64,000 nt of DNA from Clostridia bacterium (GCA_017439085.1 JAFRTU010000003.1:40231-104230); one strand, 5' to 3'. Shown: positions 51,684-62,109, counted from the stretch's first letter. The notes: a model not told the origin generated them from the letters alone. Program-made: numbers and translations.

Positions 51684-52541
51684 TCATTCATCGTATTCTG
51701 TGAGATCCCACTTTTCCATGAGAGCCTTAAGAGACCCATCTTCCCTCATCTCTGCAAGAGCTCTGTTTATGACTTGGACTACGTCTTTCTTGTCGGTCCA
51801 GAGCATGATCCTGTAAGGAGCAGAGCCTATCGCTTCCTCTATTGTACGCAGATCATCGTATCCGCAGAGTTTGTAATAAGGAGCAGCAATGGCGACAGAT
51901 TCCTCATTCATAAGCGATGAGTGTCCGTCCTCATATGATGAGCACAGATGGAGATCTACGGAGATCTTTAGCTTTTTGAACATGCTGTTCACCGAGTTCT
52001 TGGTTATATCGCTTGAGAGGACTCTGACTCGCTTGTTTGTCAGACCGAAGAGAGTAGTGACTGGACTGTCATTCTTCAGGAACACATATACTCCGTCAGT
52101 GAAATAGCTGTTGGAAAGGGTGAGCCCCTGAGTCTTTATTGGTCCGCTTACGAACATTCCGAATGCAACATCTATCTCCCCTGTGCGGAGGAGATATGAT
52201 GCCTGCTGTCCTTTTATTACCTCATATCTCAGAGGGATCTCCGGGTACAGTTTTTTGAACAGGCTATCGGCCAGATCCTTTTCATATCCTGAGATCTCTC
52301 CGGTGTCATCGACACGTGAGAAAGCACTTGGAGCCTCTATGCCTATTACAATCTCCTTCTTTTTTGCAAAAGATGTCTCAGAAGAAGGAGTCTTTCTGGT
52401 CTCTCGGATAATAAAATAGCCGGCGACTATGACGGCGAGTACGCCAAGAATTATCAGCACCCACTTCAGCTTGAAGTACTTTCTGATGTTCTTGAAGAAA
52501 TATGATATGTTGCTGAACAGTATCGAAAAGAATGCTCTCAT
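51684..52541 (-). CDS. Membrane-anchored substrate-binding protein (SBP family 3)
   Basis: A 285-residue protein. Residues 28-46 (VLIILGVLAVIVAGYFIIR) form one N-terminal anchor; the rest (about 60-285) is a type II periplasmic binding domain: VIGIEAPSAFSRVDDTGEISGYEKDLADSL at the N-terminus, TGEIDVAFGMFVSGPIKTQGLTLSNSY, then ALAEMREDGSLKALMEKW. This is the amino-acid-binding family, but no permease or ATPase gene is adjacent. It begins two bases after the ispE stop with no clear ribosome site, so coupling with ispE is likely. Confidence 0.8.
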   Translation of the reverse strand: MRAFFSILFSNISYFFKNIRKYFKLKWVLIILGVLAVIVAGYFIIRETRKTPSSETSFAKKKEIVIGIEAPSAFSRVDDTGEISGYEKDLADSLFKKLYPEIPLRYEVIKGQQASYLLRTGEIDVAFGMFVSGPIKTQGLTLSNSYFTDGVYVFLKNDSPVTTLFGLTNKRVRVLSSDITKNSVNSMFKKLKISVDLHLCSSYEDGHSSLMNEESVAIAAPYYKLCGYDDLRTIEEAIGSAPYRIMLWTDKKDVVQVINRALAEMREDGSLKALMEKWDLTEYDE

Positions 52542-52543
52542 GT

Positions 52544-53389
52544 CTACATTACCGTTATAGATCTGTCTTCATTTCTGAATATGTGCTTTTCCCTTCCTGG
52601 GAACCTTATCATGGCATCCGATGCTTCTTTAAAGCTGTCATATATCCCTACATACATGGGACCACTTCCTGTTAGAAAGTGTGCCCGGCAGTTCCTGTCG
52701 GAGGAGAATATCTCCTTTACGTTAAGAATGTCGGGAGCCAGAGAGGTACAGGGCTCTTCAAGGACATTATACAATATGCCGTTTTCAACATGTCCTGTCT
52801 CTAGTGCACCTATCACCTTTTCCATGTCGCCGTGACAGGACTTTGCTATGCTGTCAAACGCCTCATATGCTCCTTTTGAGGTTATGAAGCCCCGTGCTTT
52901 AACTCCGAGATAGAAGGGATCCGTAAGGTTCTTCACCTCTGACAGTTTTTCTCCGATCCCTTTGCAGCGCTTCGTTCCCCCGGACAGCATGAAACTCATA
53001 TCAGCACCAAGGGAGACTGCAAGCTCCCGGAGTTCCTCATCTCCAAAAGGATGGGAATAAAGCTCATTCAGACCATACAGCACACAGGAAGCATCTGCAC
53101 TGCTTCCGCCCATGCCTGAAGCCACAGGTATCGTCCTAATTATGTTAATTCTGACTCCTCCGGCAATGTGTGATTTGTCGAAAAAGATTTCCGCCGCTCT
53201 CTTTACCGGGCTGTATGTGGCAGCATCATCACAGGTAATGATACCGTTTTCAGTGGTCATTAAGGAGACATAGTCGAATACGCTCACGCTTTGCATGACC
53301 GAATCGATCTCGTGATATCCGCTTTCCAGTTTTCCGATGATATCGAGGGAAAGATTTATCTTTGCTGCTACTTTGAGACGTATCTCCAT
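52544..53389 (-). CDS. ispE: 4-diphosphocytidyl-2-C-methyl-D-erythritol kinase
   Basis: A 281-residue GHMP kinase. AAKINLSLDIIGKLESGYHEIDSVMQSV is the N-terminal signature with the substrate-binding YH, PVASGMGGSSADASCVLYGLN is the ATP-binding GHMP motif (about 88-107), and TGSGPMYVGIYD near 250 the C-terminal glycine loop. It phosphorylates CDP-ME in the methylerythritol route to isoprenoids. It is divergent from the methyltransferase gene. Confidence 0.96.
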   Translation of the reverse strand: MEIRLKVAAKINLSLDIIGKLESGYHEIDSVMQSVSVFDYVSLMTTENGIITCDDAATYSPVKRAAEIFFDKSHIAGGVRINIIRTIPVASGMGGSSADASCVLYGLNELYSHPFGDEELRELAVSLGADMSFMLSGGTKRCKGIGEKLSEVKNLTDPFYLGVKARGFITSKGAYEAFDSIAKSCHGDMEKVIGALETGHVENGILYNVLEEPCTSLAPDILNVKEIFSSDRNCRAHFLTGSGPMYVGIYDSFKEASDAMIRFPGREKHIFRNEDRSITVM

Positions 53390-53493
53390 TTTCTGACCTC
53401 TGAGTATGAAACTGAACGAATTATATCATAAAAAGAAAGGAGTATGTCGGGAGCAACATGAACTTATGGTAAAATACGCTTGGAGGAAGAGAC

Positions 53494-54342
53494 ATGTTCA
53501 TAGCAGACAGACTTGAAGAATACAGGATACTCGATGCCGGGGACGGCATGAAGCTGGAGGATTGGAACGGGATAATCCTCTCGAGGCCGGATCCCCAGGT
53601 GATATGGAAGAAGGAAAAACCTGCCATTTGGGACAAGGCAGACGCCGTCTATGAAAGAAGCAGGAGCGGAGGAGGAAAGTGGGTCTATAGGAGATCTCTT
53701 CCCGAGCAGTGGTCCTTCAGGTTCCGTGACATGAGTATGATAGTTAGACCGACCGGATTCAAGCATACTGGAATATTTCCTGAGCAGAGCGCTAACTGGG
53801 ACTTCATCATCGATAATACGAGAGAAGGAGACAGGATACTCAATCTCTTTGCGTACACCGGCGGAGCCACTCTGGCAGCAGCGGTCAGGCATGCGGAAGT
53901 GACACATGTGGATGCCTCAAAGGGCATGATACAGTGGGCAAAGGAGAATCAGGCTGCTTCAGGACTTGAAGATGAACATATCAGATATATAGTTGATGAC
54001 TGTCTCAAATTTGTGAGGAGAGAGATAAAGAGAGGAAAGAAGTACGAAGGGATCATCATGGATCCTCCGAGCTATGGCAGAGGGACAGGAGGAGAACTCT
54101 GGAAACTTGAGGATACGGTGGAGGAACTTATTGAGGAATGCGCAAAACTTCTTTCGGACAATCCCAGGTATTTCATTATAAATTCATATACAACAGGTCT
54201 TTCTTCGGTAGTAACGGGTAACATACTGAAGAAATATATTAAGCACTATGACGGCACCGTAGAGAGCGGAGACCTCGTGATACCAATAGAAGACAGTGAA
54301 CTCGTACTTCCCTGCGGCACCACGACAAGGTGGTTCAGATGA
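53494..54342 (+). CDS. SAM-dependent RNA-type methyltransferase (RlmI-like)
   Basis: A 282-residue class I methyltransferase. ILNLFAYTGGATLAAA (about 112-127) is the SAM-binding motif I with F-x-Y-T-G typical of RlmI/YccW-type proteins, HVDASKGMIQWAKENQ is motif II, IMDPPSYGRGTGGE (about 187-200) the catalytic NPPY-like motif. These enzymes modify rRNA. It has no PUA domain at the N-terminus. AGGAAGAGAC is a ribosome site. Confidence 0.85.
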   Translation: MFIADRLEEYRILDAGDGMKLEDWNGIILSRPDPQVIWKKEKPAIWDKADAVYERSRSGGGKWVYRRSLPEQWSFRFRDMSMIVRPTGFKHTGIFPEQSANWDFIIDNTREGDRILNLFAYTGGATLAAAVRHAEVTHVDASKGMIQWAKENQAASGLEDEHIRYIVDDCLKFVRREIKRGKKYEGIIMDPPSYGRGTGGELWKLEDTVEELIEECAKLLSDNPRYFIINSYTTGLSSVVTGNILKKYIKHYDGTVESGDLVIPIEDSELVLPCGTTTRWFR

Positions 54343-54998
54343 TAAACGTGCTCTATGAGGACAATCATATAATAGTGGTGGAGAAGCCTCCCATGATGCC
54401 CGTTCAGGCTGACAGTTCCGGAGACGAGGATCTTCTTTCTGTGTTGAAGAGATATATCAAGGAGAAGTATCACAAGCCTGGTAACGTATATCTGGGACTC
54501 GTTCACAGGCTGGACAGACCAGTCGGCGGTCTTATGGTCTTTGCCAGGACTTCCAAGGCTGCAGGAAGGCTGTCGGAACAGATAAGACAGAACGGGCTTA
54601 AAAAAGGGTATACAGCGCTTGTCCACGGAGAGACTCCTGAGAGCGGCACTCTTGAGGATTACCTGCTGAAAGAGGAAGGGAACCTCGTGAGAGTATGCAA
54701 GGAAACCGAACATGGTGCAAGATTTGCAAGGCTTGATTTCAAAAAGATTACAGGAGATCCGGAAAAGAGTCTTCTTGACATAATACTCATCACAGGAAGG
54801 CCTCATCAGATAAGGGTGCAGTTTTCATCCAGAGGATATCCCATCTATGGTGACATGCGCTATGGAAAGGGAGAGATAGGACGAATAGCTCTGTATTCTT
54901 CATTTATAGGGTTTACTCATCCAGTTACCGGTCAGGAGATGGAGTTTCGGAAAAAGCCGTATGGAGGATTCTTCGATCTTGTAAGAACGGATGTTTAA
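54339..54998 (+). CDS. RluA-family pseudouridine synthase (active-site intact)
   Basis: A 219-residue synthase without S4 domain. LVHRLDRPVGGLMVFARTSKAAGRL near residue 52 contains the catalytic Asp of HRLD, TGRPHQIRVQFSSRGYPIYGDMRYG near 150 the RluA-type end block, and YEDNHIIVVEKPPMMPVQAD the start. It isomerises uridines in rRNA or tRNA. ATG 54339 overlaps the preceding stop (ATGA) and follows AAGGTGG, so it is coupled to the methyltransferase. It may be the source of the degenerate fold in the fusion protein at 50047. Confidence 0.9.
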   Translation: MINVLYEDNHIIVVEKPPMMPVQADSSGDEDLLSVLKRYIKEKYHKPGNVYLGLVHRLDRPVGGLMVFARTSKAAGRLSEQIRQNGLKKGYTALVHGETPESGTLEDYLLKEEGNLVRVCKETEHGARFARLDFKKITGDPEKSLLDIILITGRPHQIRVQFSSRGYPIYGDMRYGKGEIGRIALYSSFIGFTHPVTGQEMEFRKKPYGGFFDLVRTDV

Positions 54999-55071
54999 AA
55001 TGCAATTTCCGGTGGTATATTATTCACGGATTAAAAGAAATAAATCCCAAATCAATCAAGGAGGTAACAAC

Positions 55072-55308
55072 ATGAAAATCAAAAACATCAGAGAGCCAAA
55101 GAAATTCTTTGAGACATTGGCAAAGTGCAAAGGCAGTGTGGAATTTGTTACTGACGAGGGAGACAGACTTAACATGAAATCCAAACTCAGCCAGTATATT
55201 TTCCTTACACAGAGCGTTCTTGAAGATTCTAAGATCGGTGAGATCGAACTCATCCTTTCTGAACCTGAGGACGTTGCACTTATTCTCGACTTCTTAGTCA
55301 GAGGCTGA
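55072..55308 (+). CDS. Conserved-looking small protein of unknown function
   Basis: A 78-residue protein starting MKIKNIREPKKFFETLAKCKG, with a Leu/Ile-rich second half (GEIELILSEPEDVALILDFLV). It has no membrane segment and few charged clusters, and looks like a small alpha/beta protein; I cannot name a function. AAGGAGGTAACAAC before ATG 55072 is a strong ribosome site; the in-frame extension to 54991 overlaps the synthase and is not used. It ends just before a strong terminator. Confidence 0.7.
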   Translation: MKIKNIREPKKFFETLAKCKGSVEFVTDEGDRLNMKSKLSQYIFLTQSVLEDSKIGEIELILSEPEDVALILDFLVRG

Positions 55309-55334
55309 GCCAATTCCTACAGAATCAGGCAGAC

Positions 55335-55370
55335 GACCATGCGATGGATAAGATCGCATGGTCTTTTTTT
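55335..55370 (+). terminator. Rho-independent terminator
   Basis: GACCATGCGAT (55335-55345) and ATCGCATGGTC (55353-55363), an 11-base perfect stem, then seven T. It ends the methyltransferase/synthase/small-protein unit before addB. Confidence 0.9.
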
Positions 55371-55464
55371 ATGCCTTTCCGGCAGGTGAGAGGAAGTCTC
55401 AAGTCCTTTTTTCAGTACTGAAAAAAAGATACAATTACCATATAAGGATTTTTGAGGAAAGAAT

Positions 55465-58400
55465 ATGAAGATCATAACTTCGGATTATTATCCGCTTCTC
55501 CAACAGCGACTGTACAGATTTGCGACTGATGCCCTTGAGAAGGGAACAGAGCTTAAGATCATAGTGCCTTCTCAGGCAACCGTTCTGATAGAGAAGGAAC
55601 TGATATCCCACCTTGGAGGGAACGGGCTCCTTAACATCGAGGTGACCAGTTTCGAAGCGCTCATTGACGATCTCTCCCAGACCGAGGGAGGAAGGGCATA
55701 TGACGTGCTCGATACGGGCTCGTTCAGTATGCTCGTAAAACTGGCAATAAGCAGACTGAAGGATAGCATAAAAGTGCTGAACGCAGATGACCCGTCTTTG
55801 CAGATGGAACTTGCTGAGCTCATATATTCAATGAAGAGCGAAGGCATCACCAACGAAGATCTCAGAAACATAATGGACGACTCTCTTGAGTCCTCCAGAA
55901 GGAAACTTGAAGACATAGCCCTGATATCCGAGAAGGTGGATGAGTTCTACACGAAGAGGATACTGGATAAATTTGCTTTTGAGGATTTGGTCATGGAAAA
56001 AGCCGTTAAGAAGGGCTCTCTTAAGGGAAAGAAGATAATTCTTTTCGGCTTTGATGTGATCTCAAAACGCAGGATGGATACCATCTGCTCTCTGGATATT
56101 ATCACCGATGATCTCACGATACTTTTCATGTCGGACGAAGAGAGCCATACTTTCGAGGGTGCCAGAGACACTCTTGACAGGCTAAGGAAGAAATGCCTCT
56201 CAAAGGGGCTTCCCTATGATGAGAAAAAGATTAAGTTTGATACCCTTACCGGAGAGATATCGTTTCTGGACAGGTATCTTTATACATATCCGTATGAGTA
56301 TTATACAGGACCCGTCAGAAGGATCAGCATCAGCAGCACGAAGGACATAAGGCAGGAGATCAACATGGTGGCCGACAGGATTCTCCGGATCACCTCCGAA
56401 GAGGGATTCAGGATGGAGGACATGGCCATCCTCACCGGAGACCTCGGAGTCTATTCGCCTGTGATCAGCGATGTTTTCCCGAACTGTGGCATACCTTATT
56501 TCATTCAGAGCAAGAGGAGCCTTGCGGACTGCAGCCTCTACTGGTATCTGAAAACGCTCTTTGAACTCGTAAGGAGAAAGAAGTGGAGGAAGAGCGATGC
56601 TCTCCAGTATATAAGATCTCCTTTTGTAACCGCACAGACAGATACTCTTCCTTTATATACATATATCATCGAGAAGGGGATAGGAGCATATAGGCTCATG
56701 GTTCCTTTTGGTGATGATGCGGGACTTGACTTGGAAGAGGCAAGAAAGAATGTCTTCAGCCCCGTCAGGGCTTTGATGGACGAAATAGCATCCGGAGAGA
56801 AGAAGATCAACAGACTTCTTAAAGAATTCCTGATCAACAGAGGTATACAGGAGACCCTTCTGAAGATGGTCGAGGATGCTTCAAGAGAAGGACTTGAAAA
56901 GGAAAGAAGGTTCTTCGTTCAGGTCTGGCCGGCTCTGGAGGAACTTCTCGACAGGTCCGACATGATAGGAGATCTCTCCATAGATGAATACGTGGATGCT
57001 TTTATGCTGGGAGCAGAGTCGAGGAACATCTCCGTAATCCCTCCGACGACTGATGAGGTAATAGTGGGCGATGTGTCCCATACGATCCTATCGGGCAAGG
57101 AAGTGCTGTTCATAGTGGGAGTGAATGAGGAAGTCCTCCCGAAGGTGATAGGAGATTCAGGTCTTCTCTCTGCATTCGAGGTGGAAGAGATCAGAAAAAA
57201 AGATCCGTCTTTCCCGAAGAAACCTGATCTTCAGGATCAGAAAGCTCAACTCCTCAAGAACCTGAGCCTAGGAAGAAGACTCTGCTTCTCATATAATGAA
57301 CAGCTGGGGCTTCCGTCCCATCTAATAGACAGGATCAAGACTCTGTATCCCTGCTTAGAGGAAAAGAGGTATGAGGAGAATGTGATCCATAACAGGAAAG
57401 CAGCCCTTCCTGCGCTGGCTACGGAGCTGAGGGATCTTGCCTATTACGGCATGGCAACGACGGGGATCAGTTCTGCTTATCTGTACGAAGGACATAGAGA
57501 GATGGCTAGCCTTATCACTGAGATGGAAAGGGACAATTCGGAGCCATTCCTTGAAAGCGATGTTTCAAGGATGCTTTACGGAAGACCGGTCGCGACCGTC
57601 TCAAGGATAGAGGAGTATTATAGCTGTCCGTTCAGATATTTCGTAGATTACGGTCTGAAACCGAAGGAGATACAGAAGTTTAGTGAAGAGCCTGCAGATA
57701 TAGGGGACTATATACATTCGCTTCTCGAGGAGTTTACTACTGTCACGGGAAAGATCACGAAGAATTGGGATGATCTGGATGACCGGTATATTGAAGGAAC
57801 GCTTAAGCACATCTCTCAGCAGCTCATAAAGAACCATAACAGGGGAGTGCTGATGGATCCGAGATTCTCTTTTACAGAAAAGAGGCTCCGTGAGGAGGCT
57901 TCCTATGCGATAAAGGCCATAAGAGACCAGTTGAAGGGAACATCCGTCAGGATTGAATCTGAGGAGAAGGACTTCGGGGGAAACATACTTACCATAGACA
58001 CTTCCGAGGGCAGGATGACCGTCAGGGGAAGGATCGACAGGATAGATACAATGACGGGAGCCGAAGGAGAAGAATACCTGAGAGTCGTCGATTACAAGAC
58101 GAGTGAGAAGGATTTCGACCTGTTCGATGTCCTGTTTGGGGTGAATATTCAGCTCGTGGTCTATCTTATGGCTGCGATCAGTTTCTACAGAGCGGGAGGA
58201 AGGGATATGACTCCTGCGGGAGGCTTCTACTTCAGTGTGAAACTGCCTTACGTGGACGCAACCGTTAAAGACATAGAAGGCACGAGGCTGGACGATTACA
58301 GGATGAAGGGATTCATGCTGGCCTCAGATGATGCATTGTCTTCCATGGATGCAGGGGAGGGAAAGATCATCTCCATATACATGCAGAGGAAGGCTCTAGA

Positions 58401-58707
58401 ACCTGATCCGGAAACCGGCGCTCCGGTGGGAGAGAGGGCTCTTTCTTCAGAGGAGATGGAGACGGTATTTGCTTACGTGAGAAAATTGCTCAAACAGGCC
58501 GCAACTTCGATGTACGGAGGAAGGGTAAGCCCGGATCCATTCTTTGACGGAGAAAAGGTATCCTGCGAGCATTGCGATTACAGAAGCATATGCAGGTTCG
58601 ACCCTGAAGATGCCAGAAGAGGAGCTCTTAGAAAACAGATAGGCAAGAAAGAAATAATCAAGGCTATGAAGGAAGCTATTACTGAAGGAGAGGAGGCAGA
58701 GGTATGA
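55465..58707 (+). CDS. addB: Helicase-nuclease subunit B (AddB/RexB)
   Basis: A 1080-residue nuclease subunit. The N-terminus (MKIITSDYYPLLQQRLYRFA) has no Walker A, as in RexB-type proteins. The C-terminal RecB-like nuclease is at about 850-1000, with GRIDRID and VVDYKTSEK carrying the acidic and Lys catalytic residues. Cys residues for a 4Fe-4S cluster are seen in YYSCPFRY (about 715) and CEHCDYRSIC (about 1033). With AddA it processes double-strand ends for RecA loading. Start ATG 55465 has GAGGAAAGAAT upstream. It overlaps addA by four bases. Confidence 0.9.
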   Translation: MKIITSDYYPLLQQRLYRFATDALEKGTELKIIVPSQATVLIEKELISHLGGNGLLNIEVTSFEALIDDLSQTEGGRAYDVLDTGSFSMLVKLAISRLKDSIKVLNADDPSLQMELAELIYSMKSEGITNEDLRNIMDDSLESSRRKLEDIALISEKVDEFYTKRILDKFAFEDLVMEKAVKKGSLKGKKIILFGFDVISKRRMDTICSLDIITDDLTILFMSDEESHTFEGARDTLDRLRKKCLSKGLPYDEKKIKFDTLTGEISFLDRYLYTYPYEYYTGPVRRISISSTKDIRQEINMVADRILRITSEEGFRMEDMAILTGDLGVYSPVISDVFPNCGIPYFIQSKRSLADCSLYWYLKTLFELVRRKKWRKSDALQYIRSPFVTAQTDTLPLYTYIIEKGIGAYRLMVPFGDDAGLDLEEARKNVFSPVRALMDEIASGEKKINRLLKEFLINRGIQETLLKMVEDASREGLEKERRFFVQVWPALEELLDRSDMIGDLSIDEYVDAFMLGAESRNISVIPPTTDEVIVGDVSHTILSGKEVLFIVGVNEEVLPKVIGDSGLLSAFEVEEIRKKDPSFPKKPDLQDQKAQLLKNLSLGRRLCFSYNEQLGLPSHLIDRIKTLYPCLEEKRYEENVIHNRKAALPALATELRDLAYYGMATTGISSAYLYEGHREMASLITEMERDNSEPFLESDVSRMLYGRPVATVSRIEEYYSCPFRYFVDYGLKPKEIQKFSEEPADIGDYIHSLLEEFTTVTGKITKNWDDLDDRYIEGTLKHISQQLIKNHNRGVLMDPRFSFTEKRLREEASYAIKAIRDQLKGTSVRIESEEKDFGGNILTIDTSEGRMTVRGRIDRIDTMTGAEGEEYLRVVDYKTSEKDFDLFDVLFGVNIQLVVYLMAAISFYRAGGRDMTPAGGFYFSVKLPYVDATVKDIEGTRLDDYRMKGFMLASDDALSSMDAGEGKIISIYMQRKALEPDPETGAPVGERALSSEEMETVFAYVRKLLKQAATSMYGGRVSPDPFFDGEKVSCEHCDYRSICRFDPEDARRGALRKQIGKKEIIKAMKEAITEGEEAEV

Positions 58708-61700
58708 ACCGTACGAAAGCACAGCGTGAGGCTATCGACACCAAAGAAAAGAATGTGCTCATATCCGCTGCTGCAGGCTCCGGAAAGACCAGCGTCCTTA
58801 CTGAAAGGATAGTATCTCTCATAAACGGAGGAGATGACATACGCAGGATGCTGGTGGTCACTTTTACGAAGAAAGCCGCCAAAGAGATGAAGAAGAGGAT
58901 CCGCGCAGGACTGATGGAAGCTGCTTCTGACGGAAATGACCCCAGACTTGCGATCCAGGCCGAGGAGACTGACTCCGCCGATATCTCCACCATACACACC
59001 TTTGCGACAAAGATAGTGAAGGAGAACTTCTCTGAACTGAATCTGCATGCCCGAGTGCACGCGGCAGACGAGGAGCAGATAAAACTTTTCAAGGCTGAGG
59101 CATTCGAGGAGCTTTTACAGGAAGGCTATGAAGAACAGGACGAGTCATTACTTAGACTCAGAGATAGCTATTCAGGAAGGACTGATGACGATCTTATAAA
59201 TATCCTAAAAGATGTATACAGCTTCTGCATGAGCAGACCTGAAGGCATAGGATGGCTTGATTCGAAAGGACGGCCTGTTATATCTGCTTACAGAGAGACG
59301 GCATTTTCATTCATGCGTCAGGATTTGAAGGAGATGCTGAGATTGTCAGATAAATGTATGGATCTGCTCGATCACGGGCTTATCTCTGAGAAACAGGAGC
59401 AGAGGGACAGAGGGGACAATACAGAACTGAAGGATTTCTCTGTACTTCTCGAAACGGATCCGGACAGGTTTAGGGAGACTGTAAAGGGATTCAAGGTATC
59501 GAATACCATATCTGACAAGGATGATGACCCGAACGCGCTGGGGCTCCTGAGAAATTATAAGGATGGCATGCGCGCAAAACTGAAGGATATAAAGAAGGTG
59601 CTGCTGACTCTTGAAGATGGAGTACTTGAGAGGGAAAAAGAGAAAACCGAGACTGTTATAGACGATCTGTATCATGTACTTACACGTTATGAGAGGATCT
59701 ATTCCGAAATAAAGAAGGAACATGACGTGATAGACTTCGATGACATGCTGAGGCTGGCTTACCAGGCACTCAGGATGAGAGGCGCTGCCGAGAAGTACAG
59801 TGCCAGATACGACTACATATTCATAGACGAATATCAGGACACCAATCCCCTACAAGAGGACTTTCTGAACCTGATCGAACCGGGAAAAGGGCGCTTCATG
59901 GTCGGAGACATGAAGCAGAGCATCTACCGTTTCAGGGCGACCGATCCGATGATATTCAAGAATAAGACCTTTAATGTCAAGGACAACAAGGTCATAAAGA
60001 TGAATGACAATTTCAGGTGTGTTCCTGAGATCATTGACACGGTGAACAACACCATGGATTTCCTTATGTGCGATGCTCTTGGAGAACTCGAATACTCCGA
60101 TGAAGAGAAACTGGTTGCCAGAGTCGAGAAACATGGAGAAGTCAGGGTGATCCTGACAGAGACCGGCAAAGAAAACGCTGAGATCCAGACCGAGATGGAA
60201 GCAGTGACGATAGCAGGGCTCATCAAAGATATCCTCAAGGAAAAGGATGAGAAAGGGAACAGAAGATACTCCAACGGTGACATATGCATACTTACCAGGA
60301 GTGTCGAAACACACGGAGATATCATGCTGAGAGCACTCCAGAACGAAGGACTCAACGTTTCCCTGAACAGGAACAGTGATATGGACAGTCTCGGATTTGA
60401 TCTGTTCCTGAATCTGCTGCATGTGGTGGAGAACTTCTCTTCAGATATAGCCCTTCTTTCAGTACTGAGGAGCTTCTTCGGTGATTTTTCAGATGCCGAA
60501 CTCGGAAGGATAAAGGCCGAGGAAGGCTGTGACACATTCCATGAGAGCCTCATGAAGTATTCAATGAAAGAAAATGGCCTTGCGCAAAAATGCAGAGATT
60601 TCCTCAACCGGATAAACAGATACAGGGTATGGGCCTCAGTTATGAGCCTTGAGGACCTTATTCTCAGGATCAAGAACGAAGAGAACGTTGAAGCATATCT
60701 CAGAGTCATGAAGAGAGGAGAAGCCTATGCTTCATATTTCGAGACATATTTCTACAAACTTCTGGAATGGGCCAGAGAAAGAACGGGCCTTTACGATCTG
60801 CTTACTTTCGTAGACAGCGTCAGGAAAGAACAGGTCAAGAATGATGAAGAGGTGTCAACTGACAGCATACAGCTGATGACCATGCATTCCGCAAAAGGGC
60901 TTGAGTTTCCGATAGTGATACTGGCAAGGCTGCAGGGAGAGTTTTCAAAAAGAGATAGCAGAGACAGCATCTTCTGTCACGGAACTCTCGGGGTCTCAAT
61001 CAGAAATGTGGATATCGATCGAAGGACCAGAAGCAAGACAGAACTCCGTAACATAGCGGAAAAACAGGCCAAAATGGAACAGAAGTCAGAAGAACTCAGA
61101 CTTCTTTATGTGGCGATGACCAGGGCAAAGGAGAGGTTATATATCTCCGGAGCAGTTCAGGATGCTGAAAAGTATCTGAAAGATATAAACCACAAAGTCG
61201 GTTCGGATCCATTGGAGGACACCAACGTCTTTGACTGGGTGATGAAGAGCTTCTGGGAGCTCGAATGTTTCAGTGACTGGTTCCCGCTCCGTCAGGGAAA
61301 GAATAAAGATCTAAAGATATGTCATGAAATCGTAAAGGGGACGCTTGGTGGAAATGAGGTCCGTTCCGGAGGTTTGTTTGACAAGAGAAGACTTCTGGAA
61401 GGGATTACCGATACCAGACCGATGGAGTTCAGAGAATATGGGAACAGAGGCATCCCTCAGAAGATAGGAGTGAGTTCACTTCTTCCGAAGGACGACGAGG
61501 GGATATATATCCCTGCCATGAGTATGGAAGAGGACAGAGGTGCAGAACTTGGGACACTCATCCACCTTTTCATGCAGCACATGGATTTCTCAATAAACAC
61601 AAAGGAAGAGCTTGAGGCTATGTCGGGAAGACTCATGGAGGATATGATAATATCTGAGAATGAAGCCGAAAGACTCAGGAGTTTCTATCCCCAGATACTG

Positions 61701-62048
61701 TCTTTCCTCAACAGCAATATGGCATCAAGGATAAGGAAAGCCGACAGGGTTCTGAGAGAAGTGCCATTCTCCCTTCTTGAGATGGGAAAAGACATAGGAC
61801 TTGGTGACAACGATGAAAAAGTTGTAGTTCAGGGAATAATCGACCTTGCCTTTCTGGAAGGAGATGAGTACGTGATACTGGATTACAAGTCCAATATGGT
61901 CTCTGAGGACAGAATGGCCGAACTGGCAGATCACTACAGGATTCAGATGAAAATGTATACCAGGGCGCTTGAAAAGATCTCTGGCAAAAAAGTGAAAAGC
62001 AGCTATCTTTGGTTTGTGAGGAGAGAAAAAGAGTTCTTAGTGTTTTAA
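58704..62048 (+). CDS. addA: Helicase-nuclease subunit A (AddA/RexA)
   Basis: A 1114-residue UvrD-type helicase. Walker A is ISAAAGSGKTSVLTERI (about 22-38), TFTKKAAKEM is motif Ia, YIFIDEYQDTNPLQ (about 370-383) is Walker B/motif II, and QLMTMHSAKGLEFPIVIL near 723 and LYVAMTRAKERLYI near 800 are motifs V-VI. The C-terminal nuclease domain has GIIDLAFLEGDEYVILDYKSN (about 1045-1065). It is coupled to addB by a four-base overlap. Confidence 0.95.
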   Translation: MNRTKAQREAIDTKEKNVLISAAAGSGKTSVLTERIVSLINGGDDIRRMLVVTFTKKAAKEMKKRIRAGLMEAASDGNDPRLAIQAEETDSADISTIHTFATKIVKENFSELNLHARVHAADEEQIKLFKAEAFEELLQEGYEEQDESLLRLRDSYSGRTDDDLINILKDVYSFCMSRPEGIGWLDSKGRPVISAYRETAFSFMRQDLKEMLRLSDKCMDLLDHGLISEKQEQRDRGDNTELKDFSVLLETDPDRFRETVKGFKVSNTISDKDDDPNALGLLRNYKDGMRAKLKDIKKVLLTLEDGVLEREKEKTETVIDDLYHVLTRYERIYSEIKKEHDVIDFDDMLRLAYQALRMRGAAEKYSARYDYIFIDEYQDTNPLQEDFLNLIEPGKGRFMVGDMKQSIYRFRATDPMIFKNKTFNVKDNKVIKMNDNFRCVPEIIDTVNNTMDFLMCDALGELEYSDEEKLVARVEKHGEVRVILTETGKENAEIQTEMEAVTIAGLIKDILKEKDEKGNRRYSNGDICILTRSVETHGDIMLRALQNEGLNVSLNRNSDMDSLGFDLFLNLLHVVENFSSDIALLSVLRSFFGDFSDAELGRIKAEEGCDTFHESLMKYSMKENGLAQKCRDFLNRINRYRVWASVMSLEDLILRIKNEENVEAYLRVMKRGEAYASYFETYFYKLLEWARERTGLYDLLTFVDSVRKEQVKNDEEVSTDSIQLMTMHSAKGLEFPIVILARLQGEFSKRDSRDSIFCHGTLGVSIRNVDIDRRTRSKTELRNIAEKQAKMEQKSEELRLLYVAMTRAKERLYISGAVQDAEKYLKDINHKVGSDPLEDTNVFDWVMKSFWELECFSDWFPLRQGKNKDLKICHEIVKGTLGGNEVRSGGLFDKRRLLEGITDTRPMEFREYGNRGIPQKIGVSSLLPKDDEGIYIPAMSMEEDRGAELGTLIHLFMQHMDFSINTKEELEAMSGRLMEDMIISENEAERLRSFYPQILSFLNSNMASRIRKADRVLREVPFSLLEMGKDIGLGDNDEKVVVQGIIDLAFLEGDEYVILDYKSNMVSEDRMAELADHYRIQMKMYTRALEKISGKKVKSSYLWFVRREKEFLVF

Positions 62049-62109
62049 CATATTTTCTGCTTATCAGGGTGTATGATATATCGGTAAAGACTGCTTCGGA
62101 GGGGAAAAG

